In this document: positions 1 to 7,889 of the stretch, piece by piece | Layout: each line of letters opens with the position of its first letter | Numbering within the stretch: the stretch's first letter is position 1 | NCBI GenBank assembly: GCA_031376285.1 | Contig: JANMDN010000044.1 | Span: forward strand, 6,110 to 70,109 | Origin: JANMDN01 sp031376285 | GTDB taxonomy: Bacteria; Actinomycetota; Thermoleophilia; Miltoncostaeales; Miltoncostaeaceae | Length of the DNA: 64,000 bases | Direction of reading: 5' to 3' | Translations under genes and position numbers: made by a program | The notes under the pieces: model-generated | Database searches by the model: none | Seen by the model: the letters and a program-made list of their open reading frames with translations, nothing else | What the model was told of the DNA's origin: nothing

Positions 1-1
1 C

Positions 2-202
2 TTGAGCGAGCTGCCGACCCGCCTCGCGGGGCTCCCTGTCGGACGGCCGCTCATCGTGATGTGCCGGAGCGGTCAGCGCAGCGCGAGAGTGGTCGAGTAC
101 CTTGAGGGGATTGCCTGGCAGGACGAGGTCCACAACCTCGAAGGCGGCATTCTCGCGTGGGCGACCGCAGGGCTTCCATACGAGGGTGAAGCGCCCAGAT
201 AG
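2..202 (+). CDS. Rhodanese-domain protein, C-terminal part (5' truncated by window edge)
   Basis: The 66 visible residues contain the rhodanese active-site loop CRSGQRS with catalytic Cys near residue 21, then the usual tail (LEGGILAW) that ends single-domain rhodaneses. In this family the Cys carries a persulfide for sulfur transfer. The true start lies left of the window, so the leading TTG is only the first in-frame start-like codon. No partner gene is visible upstream; the next gene begins about 150 bases downstream. The fold assignment is firm, but substrate and pathway are not deducible. Confidence 0.8.
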   Translation: MSELPTRLAGLPVGRPLIVMCRSGQRSARVVEYLEGIAWQDEVHNLEGGILAWATAGLPYEGEAPR

Positions 203-350
203 GGTTCGGGCGTGTCGGCACTCCGCCCGGTCACGGAGCGTCAATAAATCCCGCAAATCTGCGGATTTGTAACCGTTTCGTCCCTGCGCGTGTCCGTCCA
301 TCCGCGGCGCGCATGACGCGCGCCGTCAGACAATCGGGAGGAACGACCTC

Positions 351-1670
351 GTGTCTTCAATCGTCAACGAAATCCTCGACCTGCTCCCAGGCGAGCCGAT
401 GGATCTCATCGGAAAGGCCCTGGGTATTGATGGCGCCGGGGCCGACGTCGCCGCACAAGCCGCTGTTCCGACGCTGCTCGCCGGCCTCAACAGTCGCCTC
501 GCCTCGCAGGACGGCCCTGGTGTCGTGCAGGGGCTCGTCCGCGACGCGGATCCCGGGCTCCTCGGGAACCTCGCCGGTTTCCTCAAGGGTGGCGATTTCT
601 CGAAGGGCGCCGCCGCCATCGGGTCCATCTTCGGCAACCGCCAGGGTGACGTCACCGACAGCCTTGAGAAGCACCTGTCACTCGGCAAAGGCGTCGGCGG
701 AAAGCTCCTCGGAATGCTTGCGCCGATCGTGCTCAGCGCCCTGTCCAAGAAGGGCTTGAACATGGGCGGGCTGGTTGGTCTCCTTCGGGGCGCGCTTCCC
801 GCGATCATGGGTGGGGGAGCCGGCAGCCTCATCAGCAAGCTGGGCTTTGCGGGTGGGCTCACGTCCACGGCCGCGGCGGCCGAAGTCGCGCCCGAAACGG
901 TGCGCGAGGCGGTTCATCATCATGAGGCCGACGCCGTCCACGAGCGCAAGCGCGCGGGCATCTGGCCCCTGCTGACCGCACTGGTTCTCGGACTTGGTCT
1001 GCTGATCTTCGGTCTCAACGCCTGCAAGGACGACCCCAAGCCGGTCGCGGCCTCCACGGAGACCGCAACAACGACCGACTCAGCGGCGGCGGCGGCGGGA
1101 ACGATCGTCGATGTCGCGACCGGAGCTGGCTCCTACGGGACGCTGCTTGGTCTTCTCGATTCGTCCGGGCTCTCGGCCGACCTGCAGGGTGCCGGGCCGT
1201 TTACGGTGCTTGCTCCCTCCGACGATGCCTTCGCCGGTGTCGACGCGGCCGCCCTCGACGCATTGACGGCTGATCCCGCGAAGCTGAAGGATGTGCTCCT
1301 GTCCCACGTCGTCTCCGGCACCCTGTCGGCGGCGGACTTCACCGATGGGCAGCAGCTCAAGACGCTCGCCGGAACGGTCATCGATGTCGGTGTCGCTGAT
1401 GGCACGGTGAGCTTCAACGGAGTCGACGTCGCGACGCCGGACATCGCCGCATCGAACGGCATCATCCACGGCCTTTCCGGTGTGATCCTCGACGCGAAGA
1501 AGCTCTCGACGGGCGCGGGTCTCGCGGCCGGCGTCGCCGGTGACTACGGACCGTGGCGCGTGCAGGCGTGGCGCGACAAGGTCTTCGGACGGCTCAAGGA
1601 CGCAACGGCCGCTCGGGCTGAGAAGCTCGACGACTTCCAGGGCGGCTTCGGGATTCGCATCAACCCGTAG
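351..1670 (+). CDS. DUF937 - transmembrane - fasciclin (FAS1) domain fusion protein
   Basis: The 439 aa protein has three parts. Residues 1-190 form a Gly/Ala/Leu-rich helical region of the DUF937 (YidB-like) type. One transmembrane helix spans about 204-224. A FAS1 domain spans about 250-382, with the hallmarks FTVLAPSDDAF (284-294) and GIIHGLSGVIL (370-380). The GTG start at 351 is preceded by GGGAGG at about 9 bases, which decides the start. The expected topology is a cytoplasmic DUF937 part with an exported FAS1 adhesion domain. The gene stands alone and faces the convergent CBM48 gene across a long hairpin. DUF937 has no known biochemical role, so only an envelope-associated adhesion or scaffold role is inferred. 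Confidence 0.85.
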   Translation: MSSIVNEILDLLPGEPMDLIGKALGIDGAGADVAAQAAVPTLLAGLNSRLASQDGPGVVQGLVRDADPGLLGNLAGFLKGGDFSKGAAAIGSIFGNRQGDVTDSLEKHLSLGKGVGGKLLGMLAPIVLSALSKKGLNMGGLVGLLRGALPAIMGGGAGSLISKLGFAGGLTSTAAAAEVAPETVREAVHHHEADAVHERKRAGIWPLLTALVLGLGLLIFGLNACKDDPKPVAASTETATTTDSAAAAAGTIVDVATGAGSYGTLLGLLDSSGLSADLQGAGPFTVLAPSDDAFAGVDAAALDALTADPAKLKDVLLSHVVSGTLSAADFTDGQQLKTLAGTVIDVGVADGTVSFNGVDVATPDIAASNGIIHGLSGVILDAKKLSTGAGLAAGVAGDYGPWRVQAWRDKVFGRLKDATAARAEKLDDFQGGFGIRINP

Positions 1671-1679
1671 CATCTTCGG

Positions 1680-1721
1680 CGACACCATCTTTCGGAACTC
1701 GCCTTCCGGGAGATGGTGTCG
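1680..1721. terminator. Bidirectional hairpin between convergent genes
   Basis: A perfect 11 bp stem (CGACACCATCT at 1680-1690 with AGATGGTGTCG at 1711-1721) encloses a second short stem CGGAA/TTCCG (1693-1697 with 1704-1708). It begins 9 bases after the DUF937-FAS1 stop and lies between two convergent genes, so it probably ends transcription from both sides. There is no long U run on either strand. Confidence 0.6.
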
Positions 1722-1770
1722 CTGCTCTTCTGGCCGCTGCGAGATCGACGCGAAACGCCCAGGCCGGCTG

Positions 1771-2046
1771 TCAGGTCTGAAGGATCGAGTTGTTCTCGTG
1801 GGTCGGTCCGCCGTCCTCGTTTCGCCACCCTCCACCGTCAAGGAGGTAGCGGAACTGGAAGCTCGCCTCGACAGGCAGGTCGATTGTGGTCTGCAGTCGG
1901 CCGTCTCTCAGCTGGCGCATCGGATGGGCGTGCGCGTCCCAGCCGTTGAAGTCGCCGACAACCGACGCTGCCGTGATCCCTGGCTCGTCAAGCTCGAACG
2001 TCACCTTGCAGACCGGCCGCGTCTTGAGTGTGCGCTGCTTGATCAT
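1771..2046 (-). CDS. Small stand-alone CBM48 / AMPK glycogen-binding-like domain protein
   Basis: This 91 aa protein is essentially one early-set beta-sandwich domain. CKVTFELDEPGI, then VVGDFNGWD (29-37), then FQFRYLLDGGGW are the standard landmarks of CBM48/isoamylase-N domains that bind alpha-glucans. An upstream in-frame extension exists, but the ATG at 2046 has GGAGGAAGG 5-6 bases ahead, so I chose it. A 16 bp palindrome (2144-2159) and one copy of a dispersed element (2233-2269) lie upstream. Single-domain CBM48 proteins often act as glycogen-related regulatory subunits, but no glycogen gene is visible here. Confidence 0.85.
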   Translation of the reverse strand: MIKQRTLKTRPVCKVTFELDEPGITAASVVGDFNGWDAHAHPMRQLRDGRLQTTIDLPVEASFQFRYLLDGGGWRNEDGGPTHENNSILQT

Positions 2047-2143
2047 GTTGTCCTTCCTCCATCCGATGGACGCCGCAATCCAGACACTATTCCGGCAGTG
2101 GTGCGCCCGGCAATACCCGATTGCGGGTGATCTCGCGAACTGA

Positions 2144-2159
2144 TTGGCCACCTGGCCAA
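2144..2159. promoter_or_regulatory. 16 bp perfect palindrome, candidate operator for the CBM48 gene
   Basis: TTGGCCA-CC-TGGCCAA has two perfect 7 bp arms. It lies about 98 bases upstream of the CBM48 start, in the 186-base gap after mqnC. The size and symmetry fit a dimeric repressor site, for example LacI-type, but no regulator gene is adjacent. Confidence 0.4.
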
Positions 2160-2232
2160 ACGCGGGGCGGGCGGCCGAACGACCGTGACGAAGTTGGCAC
2201 ACCGGTCGCGTGCGGCGACACAGTCCTCACCG

Positions 2233-2269
2233 CTACCCTAGAACGTGGGAGGTGGTCCGGGGTGGCCCC
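2233..2269 (+). repeat. Dispersed GC-rich element, copy A (overlaps mqnC 3' end)
   Basis: This is one of three near-identical copies; the others are at 35287-35322 and 55558-55593. Read on the plus strand it starts with a conserved CTACCCT box and ends with GGTGGTCCGGGGTGGCCCC, in which GGGG and CCCC can pair around a TGG loop. The CTA of the box supplies the mqnC stop codon on the other strand. On the minus strand the element lies upstream of the CBM48 gene, and the other two copies also lie upstream of minus-strand genes. Function unknown. Confidence 0.75.
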
Positions 2270-3402
2270 AAAGGGACGAGGCTCCGGGCGCCGCCGCAAG
2301 CGGCTGAGAAGCGGCGGATCGTGCGGTAGGCCGTGTCGCGCTGAACGGCACGTCGGCCGGTCGCTTCGATCGCGGAGACCATTCGTTCGGTGTCGAGCCG
2401 AAAGGCCGTGCCGGCGGCTCGGACGACGTTCTCCTCGATCATGATCGAGCCCATGTCGTCGCAGCCGAACTCCAATGCCAGCTGGCCGATCCGCAGGCCT
2501 TGGGTCACCCAGGAACTCTGGAAGTGGTCGAAGTTATCGAGATAGAGGCGACTCACGGCGAGCATCATCAGGTAGTCGGCCGCGGTCGTGCCCATGTGGT
2601 CGTCGCCTCGAACGCTGCCGCCACCGGACTGGTAGCTCCAGCACACGAACGCTCGGAAGCCCGGCACTTCGTCTTGAAGCTCGCGGAGACGGCGAAGGTG
2701 CTCGACGCGCTCCTCGGGGGTGTCGACGGTGCCGTACATCATCGTCGCCGACGTCGAGAGCCCCTGCAGGTGCGCCGCGCGCATGACACCCAACCACTCG
2801 TCGGTGGTCGTCTTTCGCGGCGCGATGATGTCCCGCACGCGGTCAACGAGGATCTCTGCGCCGCCGCCGGGGATGGAGTCAAGCCCGGCCGCCCGCAGCC
2901 GCTCAATCGTCTCGGCCAGGTCGAGCTTCGAGTAGAGCGCGATGTGGAGCACCTCGGACGGCGAGAGCGCGTGCAGATGGATCGGATACCGAGCCTTGAT
3001 CTCTCGAAAAAGGTCCTCGTACCAGTCGATGCGAAGGCCCGGGTGGTGCCCCCCTTGGAGGAGCAGCGCGGTCCCGCCGAGGTCGAGTGTCTCCTCGATC
3101 TTCCGGAAGATCACCGACTTCGGTAGGACGTAGCCCTCCGGGTCCTTCGGGTGGCGGTAGAAGGCGCAGAAGTCGCAGTCGGTGACGCAGAAGTTCGTGT
3201 AGTTGACGTTCCGATCGACGATGAACGTGACCTCATCGTTGTTGGTCGTTCTCGCCCGCGCGCGCTGAGCAGCCGCGCCGACCGACAGGAGATCGCCGGA
3301 CGCGAGAAGGGCGAGCGCGTCGCCGTCGGAGATTCGCTCGCCGTCGTTTGCTCGGGTGAGCGCGTCGGTGTAGGCCCGGCCCGGGTGCAGGGTGGTCGTC
3401 AT
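2233..3402 (-). CDS. mqnC: Cyclic dehypoxanthinyl futalosine synthase (radical SAM)
   Basis: This 389 aa radical-SAM protein belongs to futalosine-pathway menaquinone synthesis and converts dehypoxanthine futalosine to its cyclic form. The cluster-binding motif is C72-x3-C76-x2-C79 (CVTDCDFC), followed by FYRHPKDPEGY and LLQGGHHPGL, typical of MqnC. The C-terminal half carries ATMMYGTVDTPEERVEHL. The usual family ending (QRDTAYRTI) is followed by about 25 extra residues encoded partly by dispersed element copy A. The start overlaps the mqnA stop by 4 bases. It is last in the operon ubiX-menG-hepT-half radical SAM-mqnA-mqnC. Confidence 0.93.
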   Translation of the reverse strand: MTTTLHPGRAYTDALTRANDGERISDGDALALLASGDLLSVGAAAQRARARTTNNDEVTFIVDRNVNYTNFCVTDCDFCAFYRHPKDPEGYVLPKSVIFRKIEETLDLGGTALLLQGGHHPGLRIDWYEDLFREIKARYPIHLHALSPSEVLHIALYSKLDLAETIERLRAAGLDSIPGGGAEILVDRVRDIIAPRKTTTDEWLGVMRAAHLQGLSTSATMMYGTVDTPEERVEHLRRLRELQDEVPGFRAFVCWSYQSGGGSVRGDDHMGTTAADYLMMLAVSRLYLDNFDHFQSSWVTQGLRIGQLALEFGCDDMGSIMIEENVVRAAGTAFRLDTERMVSAIEATGRRAVQRDTAYRTIRRFSAACGGARSLVPLGPPRTTSHVLG

Positions 3403-4211
3403 GCGGCCTGCCTTGGGATCTGTGGCAGCGTGTCCAGCTCTCCGGCCGCTCGCGCCCGCTCACAGAACGCGGAGAGTCCGTCGATCTCGGCGCGACCAAA
3501 GCCGTAGCGCAGGCGGGCAAAGTAGCGCTCGATCTCCTCAGGCGGGAACCCAAACCGATGGACGGCCGCGTCGATGACCGGCCGTGGGTTCTGCGCGTAC
3601 GCCGCTCGAGCCTCGCGCAGGAGATCTGCGACGGCGCCAACCTCGCTCGCTCGTTCGCGCGCAACCTCGTCGCGGACGGCCCACACCGCGAAGACCATCG
3701 GAAGACCCGTTTCCTGCGTCCACCGTGCTCCGAGATCGGTCGAAAACGGCGCGAAACCGGCGCGCAGGTCGCGGAGCGCCTCGTCGGCGATTACGAGTGC
3801 GCCATCGACATGGTCGAGGGCTTCGGAGGCAGGACCGCGCAACGTCTCGAACCGAACCGACGGGCCGATCAGCACACGAAGAAGCGCGACCGAGCTTGCG
3901 CTGTGCGGGGTCACGGCAACGGTCTTCACCGCGTCGAACGGCACTCTGGAAAAGAGCTGAATCGAGTCGACGGCCCCGGCGGCGGTGATCGAGGCCACGG
4001 GGAGCAATCGAAGCTCGTCGCTATGGCGCGCGTACGTGATGCTGGACACGGCCGACAGATCCAGCTCGTTGGCCAGGAGTGCCGTGTTGAGGGTGGTGGG
4101 GAGTCCGTCGGTGAACTTCAGGTGTCGGCCACTCGGGCCCTCGAGGTGATGGTAGATCGGATACATGTTGAGGGCGCTGATTCGCCCGACGCGCAGCGGG
4201 GGCCGTGTCAT
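3399..4211 (-). CDS. mqnA: Chorismate dehydratase (futalosine menaquinone pathway)
   Basis: The 270 aa protein begins RVGRISALNMYPIYHHLEG, the standard N-terminus of MqnA, a periplasmic-binding-protein-fold enzyme that dehydrates chorismate to 3-enolpyruvylbenzoate. It has a family-typical length and lacks a signal peptide, as expected for a cytoplasmic enzyme. Its stop overlaps the mqnC start, and its ATG overlaps the stop of the upstream half radical-SAM gene (ATGA). It is therefore translationally coupled inside the menaquinone operon. Confidence 0.93.
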   Translation of the reverse strand: MTRPPLRVGRISALNMYPIYHHLEGPSGRHLKFTDGLPTTLNTALLANELDLSAVSSITYARHSDELRLLPVASITAAGAVDSIQLFSRVPFDAVKTVAVTPHSASSVALLRVLIGPSVRFETLRGPASEALDHVDGALVIADEALRDLRAGFAPFSTDLGARWTQETGLPMVFAVWAVRDEVARERASEVGAVADLLREARAAYAQNPRPVIDAAVHRFGFPPEEIERYFARLRYGFGRAEIDGLSAFCERARAAGELDTLPQIPRQAA

Positions 4212-4747
4212 CGCTCAACCGCCCGGCGCCCGACGGCCGCGGCGAGGTGGGCCGGATCGGTCCGGTCTCCCTCGGGCAGCACCCAGTCGTTTGCGCCGAA
4301 GGCAACCGCGACCTGGCAAAGCGACGCGCCGAGACGCTCCCACGAGGGTCGCACCCACACGACGTCGGGCAGCGCGTGACGGCACGCGGCGATGACGGCG
4401 AGATCCTGAACACCCCACGATCCAGGCGAGCCGTCCGCGGGAACCGGGCAGACCGCGCGGAGCTTGCCGCTCCCCGCCTGCAACTCGGCCAGCTCGAGCA
4501 ATCGATCGGCGGTCGCCTCTGCGGGAACGGCCGTCCCGTAGAGAACCGTTGCCTCGCTCGGCAGTCCCGACTCGTGCGCGCGGCGATGATCCTCGACTCG
4601 TCCCTCGATCGCCCCGTCGTCGATGAGGCCGCCCGACCGGGGCTTGCGCGTCCAGGTGACGGGCTCGTTCAGGTCCAGCGAAAGGCTCGCCGCAGCGCCC
4701 ACTGGATCAGTCGCGCGGATCATCTCGATGAGCTCGTCGCGGGTCAT
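4208..4747 (-). CDS. MqnC/MqnE-like half-protein lacking the radical-SAM cluster domain
   Basis: This 179 aa protein resembles only the C-terminal half of MqnC/MqnE-type radical-SAM enzymes. HESGLPSEATVLYGTAVPAE followed by LLELAELQ matches the family block ATMMYG...E.R..HL..LRELQ. VRPSWERLGASLCQVAVAFGANDW matches the later block SSWVTQGLRIGQLALEFGCDDM. No CxxxCxxC motif is present; the N-terminal 50 residues do not resemble a partial TIM barrel. The frame is intact, with ATGA overlaps to both neighbours, so it is maintained as an operon gene. It may be a partner, scaffold or allosteric subunit; catalysis by radical chemistry is unlikely. Confidence 0.6.
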   Translation of the reverse strand: MTRDELIEMIRATDPVGAAASLSLDLNEPVTWTRKPRSGGLIDDGAIEGRVEDHRRAHESGLPSEATVLYGTAVPAEATADRLLELAELQAGSGKLRAVCPVPADGSPGSWGVQDLAVIAACRHALPDVVWVRPSWERLGASLCQVAVAFGANDWVLPEGDRTDPAHLAAAVGRRAVER

Positions 4748-5769
4748 GCGAACCGGTCCACCACGCCATCGGCGATGCTCATCAACGTCTCTTGGTGGAC
4801 ACCGTCGAGCGGCGCGTCGATCGCGGCTCGCGCTGCCGCCACGAACCCGAGGGCTTGGTCTCGTGCCTCGACCACACCCTGATGGGTTGCAAGTCGGTCA
4901 CACAGGGGCTCGACACCCGTTCCGTTGCCGGCGGTCGCGACAAGGTGCGCAAGACTGGGCTCTGCGCGCAGCGCGAGAATCACCGGCAGCGTGATCGTGC
5001 CGCCGAGGAGATCGGTGCCCCGACGCTTCCCAGTCGCGGCGGGTGAGCCGGCAATGTCGAGAATGTCGTCGAAGATCTGAAAGGCCACCCCGACGTGCTC
5101 GCCAAACGCGCCGAGCCGATCCTGCGTCTCACGGCTGGCGCCACCGAGGAGCGCCCCGAGCCGGCAGGACGCGGAGAAGAGGGCCGACGTCTTGCGCCGA
5201 CATCGGGCGAGGTAGGCATCCTCGGTCAGCGAGAGGTCAAACGCAGCGCGTTGCTGATCAAGCTCACCTCGGGACAGGTCGAGCGCCGCCGCGGCGAGTA
5301 CCTCGACCGCTTCGGGTTCGCCGGCGCGGGTGAGCTCGGAAAACGCCCGTGCAAACAGGAAATCGCCCACCTGCACGGCCCGTTCAGGACCCCTCGCCGC
5401 GGCCACTGTCGGCCGGCCTCGGCGGATTGTCGCCCCGTCGAGGAGGTCGTCGTGCACGAGCGTCGCCATGTGCACCAGCTCGACGGAAACAGCGGCCGAC
5501 ACGAGTGCGGTGCGGTTCTCGCTTCGACGCGGGGCACTGCAAAACACGAGGAGCGGGCGCAGCCGCTTTCCTCCCGCCGAAAGCGTCTCTGCCGCTGGTT
5601 CGCTCATCGCGACTCCGTGACCGGCAACGACGACCGACAGGCGCTCTTCGCACGCCGCAAGCTCGCGGCGCCGATCGCGGACCAGCCGGAGCGTGCCCTT
5701 CTGGAGGGTGGCGATTAGATGACCCTCCCGTAGTGCAGCGCAACCATGCCGCCCGCAAACGTCCGCCAC
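4744..5769 (-). CDS. Long-chain polyprenyl diphosphate synthase (menaquinone side chain)
   Basis: The protein has GGKRLRP (66-72), the first Asp-rich motif DDLLD (107-111) and the second DDILD (234-238), all diagnostic of trans-polyprenyl synthases such as HepT/IspB. In this operon it presumably makes the menaquinone tail. The first helix (ELAACEERL) needs a start near codon 1-20, yet no ATG, GTG or TTG occurs in frame downstream of 5769 before it. The ATG at 5769 is therefore kept although it overlaps menG by 55 bases. A HepS-like small protein is encoded elsewhere in the window (13565-14068). Confidence 0.9.
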   Translation of the reverse strand: MADVCGRHGCAALREGHLIATLQKGTLRLVRDRRRELAACEERLSVVVAGHGVAMSEPAAETLSAGGKRLRPLLVFCSAPRRSENRTALVSAAVSVELVHMATLVHDDLLDGATIRRGRPTVAAARGPERAVQVGDFLFARAFSELTRAGEPEAVEVLAAAALDLSRGELDQQRAAFDLSLTEDAYLARCRRKTSALFSASCRLGALLGGASRETQDRLGAFGEHVGVAFQIFDDILDIAGSPAATGKRRGTDLLGGTITLPVILALRAEPSLAHLVATAGNGTGVEPLCDRLATHQGVVEARDQALGFVAAARAAIDAPLDGVHQETLMSIADGVVDRFA

Positions 5770-6419
5770 GCAACCGATCGAAGCCCGGCTGCGGCGAGGT
5801 GCGCGGCAAGCGCTGGTGGAGTGGGGAACCGCTTCGCCGATGCTGGGAGGTACTGGTACGCGGCCCCGTCGCTTCCAACCAAGCGACCGAGACCGGGAAC
5901 GACCCGGTCAAACCAGGTTCCGTACAGCGCCCTCAGATGCCGGGGGACCGTGATGTCGAGGACGACAACCCGACCACCGGGTCGGACAACGCGCGTCAAC
6001 TCGGCAAGCCCTAGGTCGAGGTCGGCGAAGTTTCGGGCGCCGAACCCGACCGTCGCCGCATCGAAGTGGTTGCTTGCAAACGGCAGGTCAAGTGCGTCCC
6101 CTTGCAGGAGATCGATCGGCCGCCCCAAAACCTTCGGGCGGGCGAGCGCGAGCATCTCCTCGGCGAAATCAAGCGCCACCACGCGGCCCGCCGGGCCGAC
6201 GCGACTCGCGAGATCGAGGGCGAGGTCGGCCGTTCCGGTACAGCAGTCGAGCACGCGGTCGCCGGCGGCGACGTCAGCCGCTGCGGCCGCTGCGCGCCGC
6301 CAGCGCCCGTCGAGGCCCGCGCTCATGATGCGGTTCATCCGGTCGTAGCGCGGCGCGAGCCGATTGAACATCGCGCGCACCTCGACGGCCGGGAGTGTCC
6401 CGGTCGCCTTGGTCATCAT
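5715..6419 (-). CDS. menG: Demethylmenaquinone methyltransferase (UbiE/MenG family)
   Basis: This 234 aa class I SAM methyltransferase is nearly colinear with UbiE/MenG. It has the N-terminal FNRLAPRYDRMNRIMSAG, SAM motif I (VLDCCTGTADLALDLA, about 56-71), the acidic loop VALDFAEEML, and GFGARNFADLDLGL, a UbiE signature. It performs C-methylation of the demethylated menaquinone precursor in the last step of the pathway. The ATG overlaps the ubiX stop by 4 bases, and the 3' end overlaps the prenyl synthase start. Confidence is high from motifs and from operon context. Confidence 0.93.
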   Translation of the reverse strand: MMTKATGTLPAVEVRAMFNRLAPRYDRMNRIMSAGLDGRWRRAAAAAADVAAGDRVLDCCTGTADLALDLASRVGPAGRVVALDFAEEMLALARPKVLGRPIDLLQGDALDLPFASNHFDAATVGFGARNFADLDLGLAELTRVVRPGGRVVVLDITVPRHLRALYGTWFDRVVPGLGRLVGSDGAAYQYLPASAKRFPTPPALAAHLAAAGLRSVAWRTFAGGMVALHYGRVI

Positions 6420-7039
6420 CTGGCAGCCTCCGTCGTTTCGCCCCAGCGCCGGATCAGGTCGTGTTCGACGCCGATCTGGTCAAGGGCCTTGCCGACAACG
6501 AAGTCGACGAGATCGTCCATTCCTCGGGGAATGCCATAGAAGCCTGGCATTGCGGGAAGGACGATCGCCCCCGCGCGCGTCACGGTGAGCATGTTCTCGA
6601 TGTGGACGACGCTGAGCGGCGTCTCGCGGGGCATGAGCACGAGCATGCGACGCTCCTTGAGCATCACGTCGCAGGCGCGATGGATCAGGTTTGAGCCGGT
6701 TCCGTGCGCGACCGCCGCAAGGGTCGACATCGAGCACGGGGCGACGATCGCGGCGGGCGCTCTCGACGAGCCCGAGGCGAACGGGGCGGTGAGGTCGTAC
6801 AGGTCGAGCACCACAACGGTGCCGGCGGGGTCGGCGTAGCGATCGACGAGGCGTCCTGCCGCTTCCGGTATCGAAAGCGTCGGCTTCGGGCCGAGTTCGA
6901 AGATCTCGTGCCCGATGACCTGTGCTCCGGCGCCACTCAGGCAGAGCCCGACCTCGCACCCCGCGCGCGTCAGCGCAGCGAGCGTTCTCGCCCCGTAGAT
7001 CGCGCCGCTTGCGCCGGTGATGCCAAGGAATACACGCAT
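6416..7039 (-). CDS. ubiX: UbiX-type flavin prenyltransferase
   Basis: The 207 aa flavoprotein begins MRVFLGITGASGAIYG, the FMN-binding signature of UbiX. Later blocks include IVAPCSMSTLAAVAHGTGSNLIHRACDV and LMPRETPLSVVHIENM. UbiX prenylates FMN to the prFMN cofactor used by UbiD decarboxylases, and a ubiD gene lies at 12129-13565. A GTG 10 codons upstream (7069) is possible, but homology starts at the ATG. It is the first gene of the menaquinone operon and follows a terminator-like hairpin downstream of the qcr operon. Confidence 0.93.
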   Translation of the reverse strand: MRVFLGITGASGAIYGARTLAALTRAGCEVGLCLSGAGAQVIGHEIFELGPKPTLSIPEAAGRLVDRYADPAGTVVVLDLYDLTAPFASGSSRAPAAIVAPCSMSTLAAVAHGTGSNLIHRACDVMLKERRMLVLMPRETPLSVVHIENMLTVTRAGAIVLPAMPGFYGIPRGMDDLVDFVVGKALDQIGVEHDLIRRWGETTEAAR

Positions 7040-7074
7040 CTCAAGTTGATCGTAGACGGCGCCCGCCACGCGAA

Positions 7075-7102
7075 ACGGGGTCCGGCGTCATCGGGACCCC
7101 GT
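7075..7102 (-). terminator. Hairpin after the qcr operon
   Basis: ACGGGGTCC (7075-7083) pairs perfectly with GGACCCCGT (7094-7102) around a 10-base loop. It lies 32 bases past the qcrC stop and 36 bases before the ubiX ATG. It probably separates the qcr transcript from the menaquinone operon. Only a short T tract follows on the minus strand. Confidence 0.6.
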
Positions 7103-7133
7103 CTGCTGGGCAGTCAGTCAGCGGCTCGAGGGA

Positions 7134-7889
7134 TCACTTGTACTTCGTTCCGAGCCCGTCGAGGAAGATCCCGAGGTCGCCAAACTGCTTCTCCGTGAAC
7201 TTTCCCCCGAAGGCCGGCATTGGCGATCCCGGTATCTTCGAGGTGGGTTCCTTCAGATGGGCAATCTGCCATTCCACCCCGCGTGCCTTCGCCCCCTCGT
7301 TTGTCAATTCCGGGGCGCCCACGTTCTGCACGCCGAAACCCTTGAGGACATGGCAGTTCTTGCAGATATTCGAGGTGTAGATCTCATACCCCGACTGTGC
7401 CTGCGCGTCGAGCCCAGTGAGGGCTGGTCCTGCCCCTCCGCCTTCGGGGGCCGTCGCCCCGACGTACGTGAGGTAGCAGAGGAAGAACATGATCGTCCCG
7501 GCCGACATCATCGCGAAGGGGCGCTTCCAGATCCGTCGCTCAGGCCCGCGATCGATGAAGGGCACCAGAAAGAGCAGTGCCATGAGGATGTTCGGGATGA
7601 TGAACGTCGCCATGATGAGGGGCAGGAAGGCGTTCTGGTTCTTGAAGATCTTCAGGAGCTCGAAAAGGAAGAAGAAGTACCACTCGGGGCGCGGGATGAA
7701 GTCCGTCGTTGCCGGGTTGATCTCTTCGCCGACCCGGACCCGAGCCGTGACCGCCAAGAGGATGACGACCGCGATCGCAAAGAGCGCGACGATGTGGTCT
7801 TTGTAGATCGCGTACGGGAAGAACGGCTTGCCGTCGGCTTTTGCCGCCGCGTAGTCGCGCTTGTAGCTCTCTTTCTGAGCCTGTTTCAT
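7134..7889 (-). CDS. qcrC: Menaquinol:cytochrome c reductase, subunit IV-cytochrome c fusion
   Basis: This 251 aa protein joins the C-terminal part of cytochrome b to a c-type cytochrome. Three membrane helices lie near 33-50, 88-111 and 127-146, with the quinol-oxidation motif PEWY at 68-71. The heme c motif CKNCH is at 176-180, and a likely axial Met is in PGSPMPAFGG near 222. The arrangement is that of Bacillus-type QcrC. The ATG overlaps the qcrB stop by 4 bases. The protein carries electrons from the Rieske centre towards an oxidase within a membrane complex with QcrA and QcrB. Confidence 0.93.
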   Translation of the reverse strand: MKQAQKESYKRDYAAAKADGKPFFPYAIYKDHIVALFAIAVVILLAVTARVRVGEEINPATTDFIPRPEWYFFFLFELLKIFKNQNAFLPLIMATFIIPNILMALLFLVPFIDRGPERRIWKRPFAMMSAGTIMFFLCYLTYVGATAPEGGGAGPALTGLDAQAQSGYEIYTSNICKNCHVLKGFGVQNVGAPELTNEGAKARGVEWQIAHLKEPTSKIPGSPMPAFGGKFTEKQFGDLGIFLDGLGTKYK

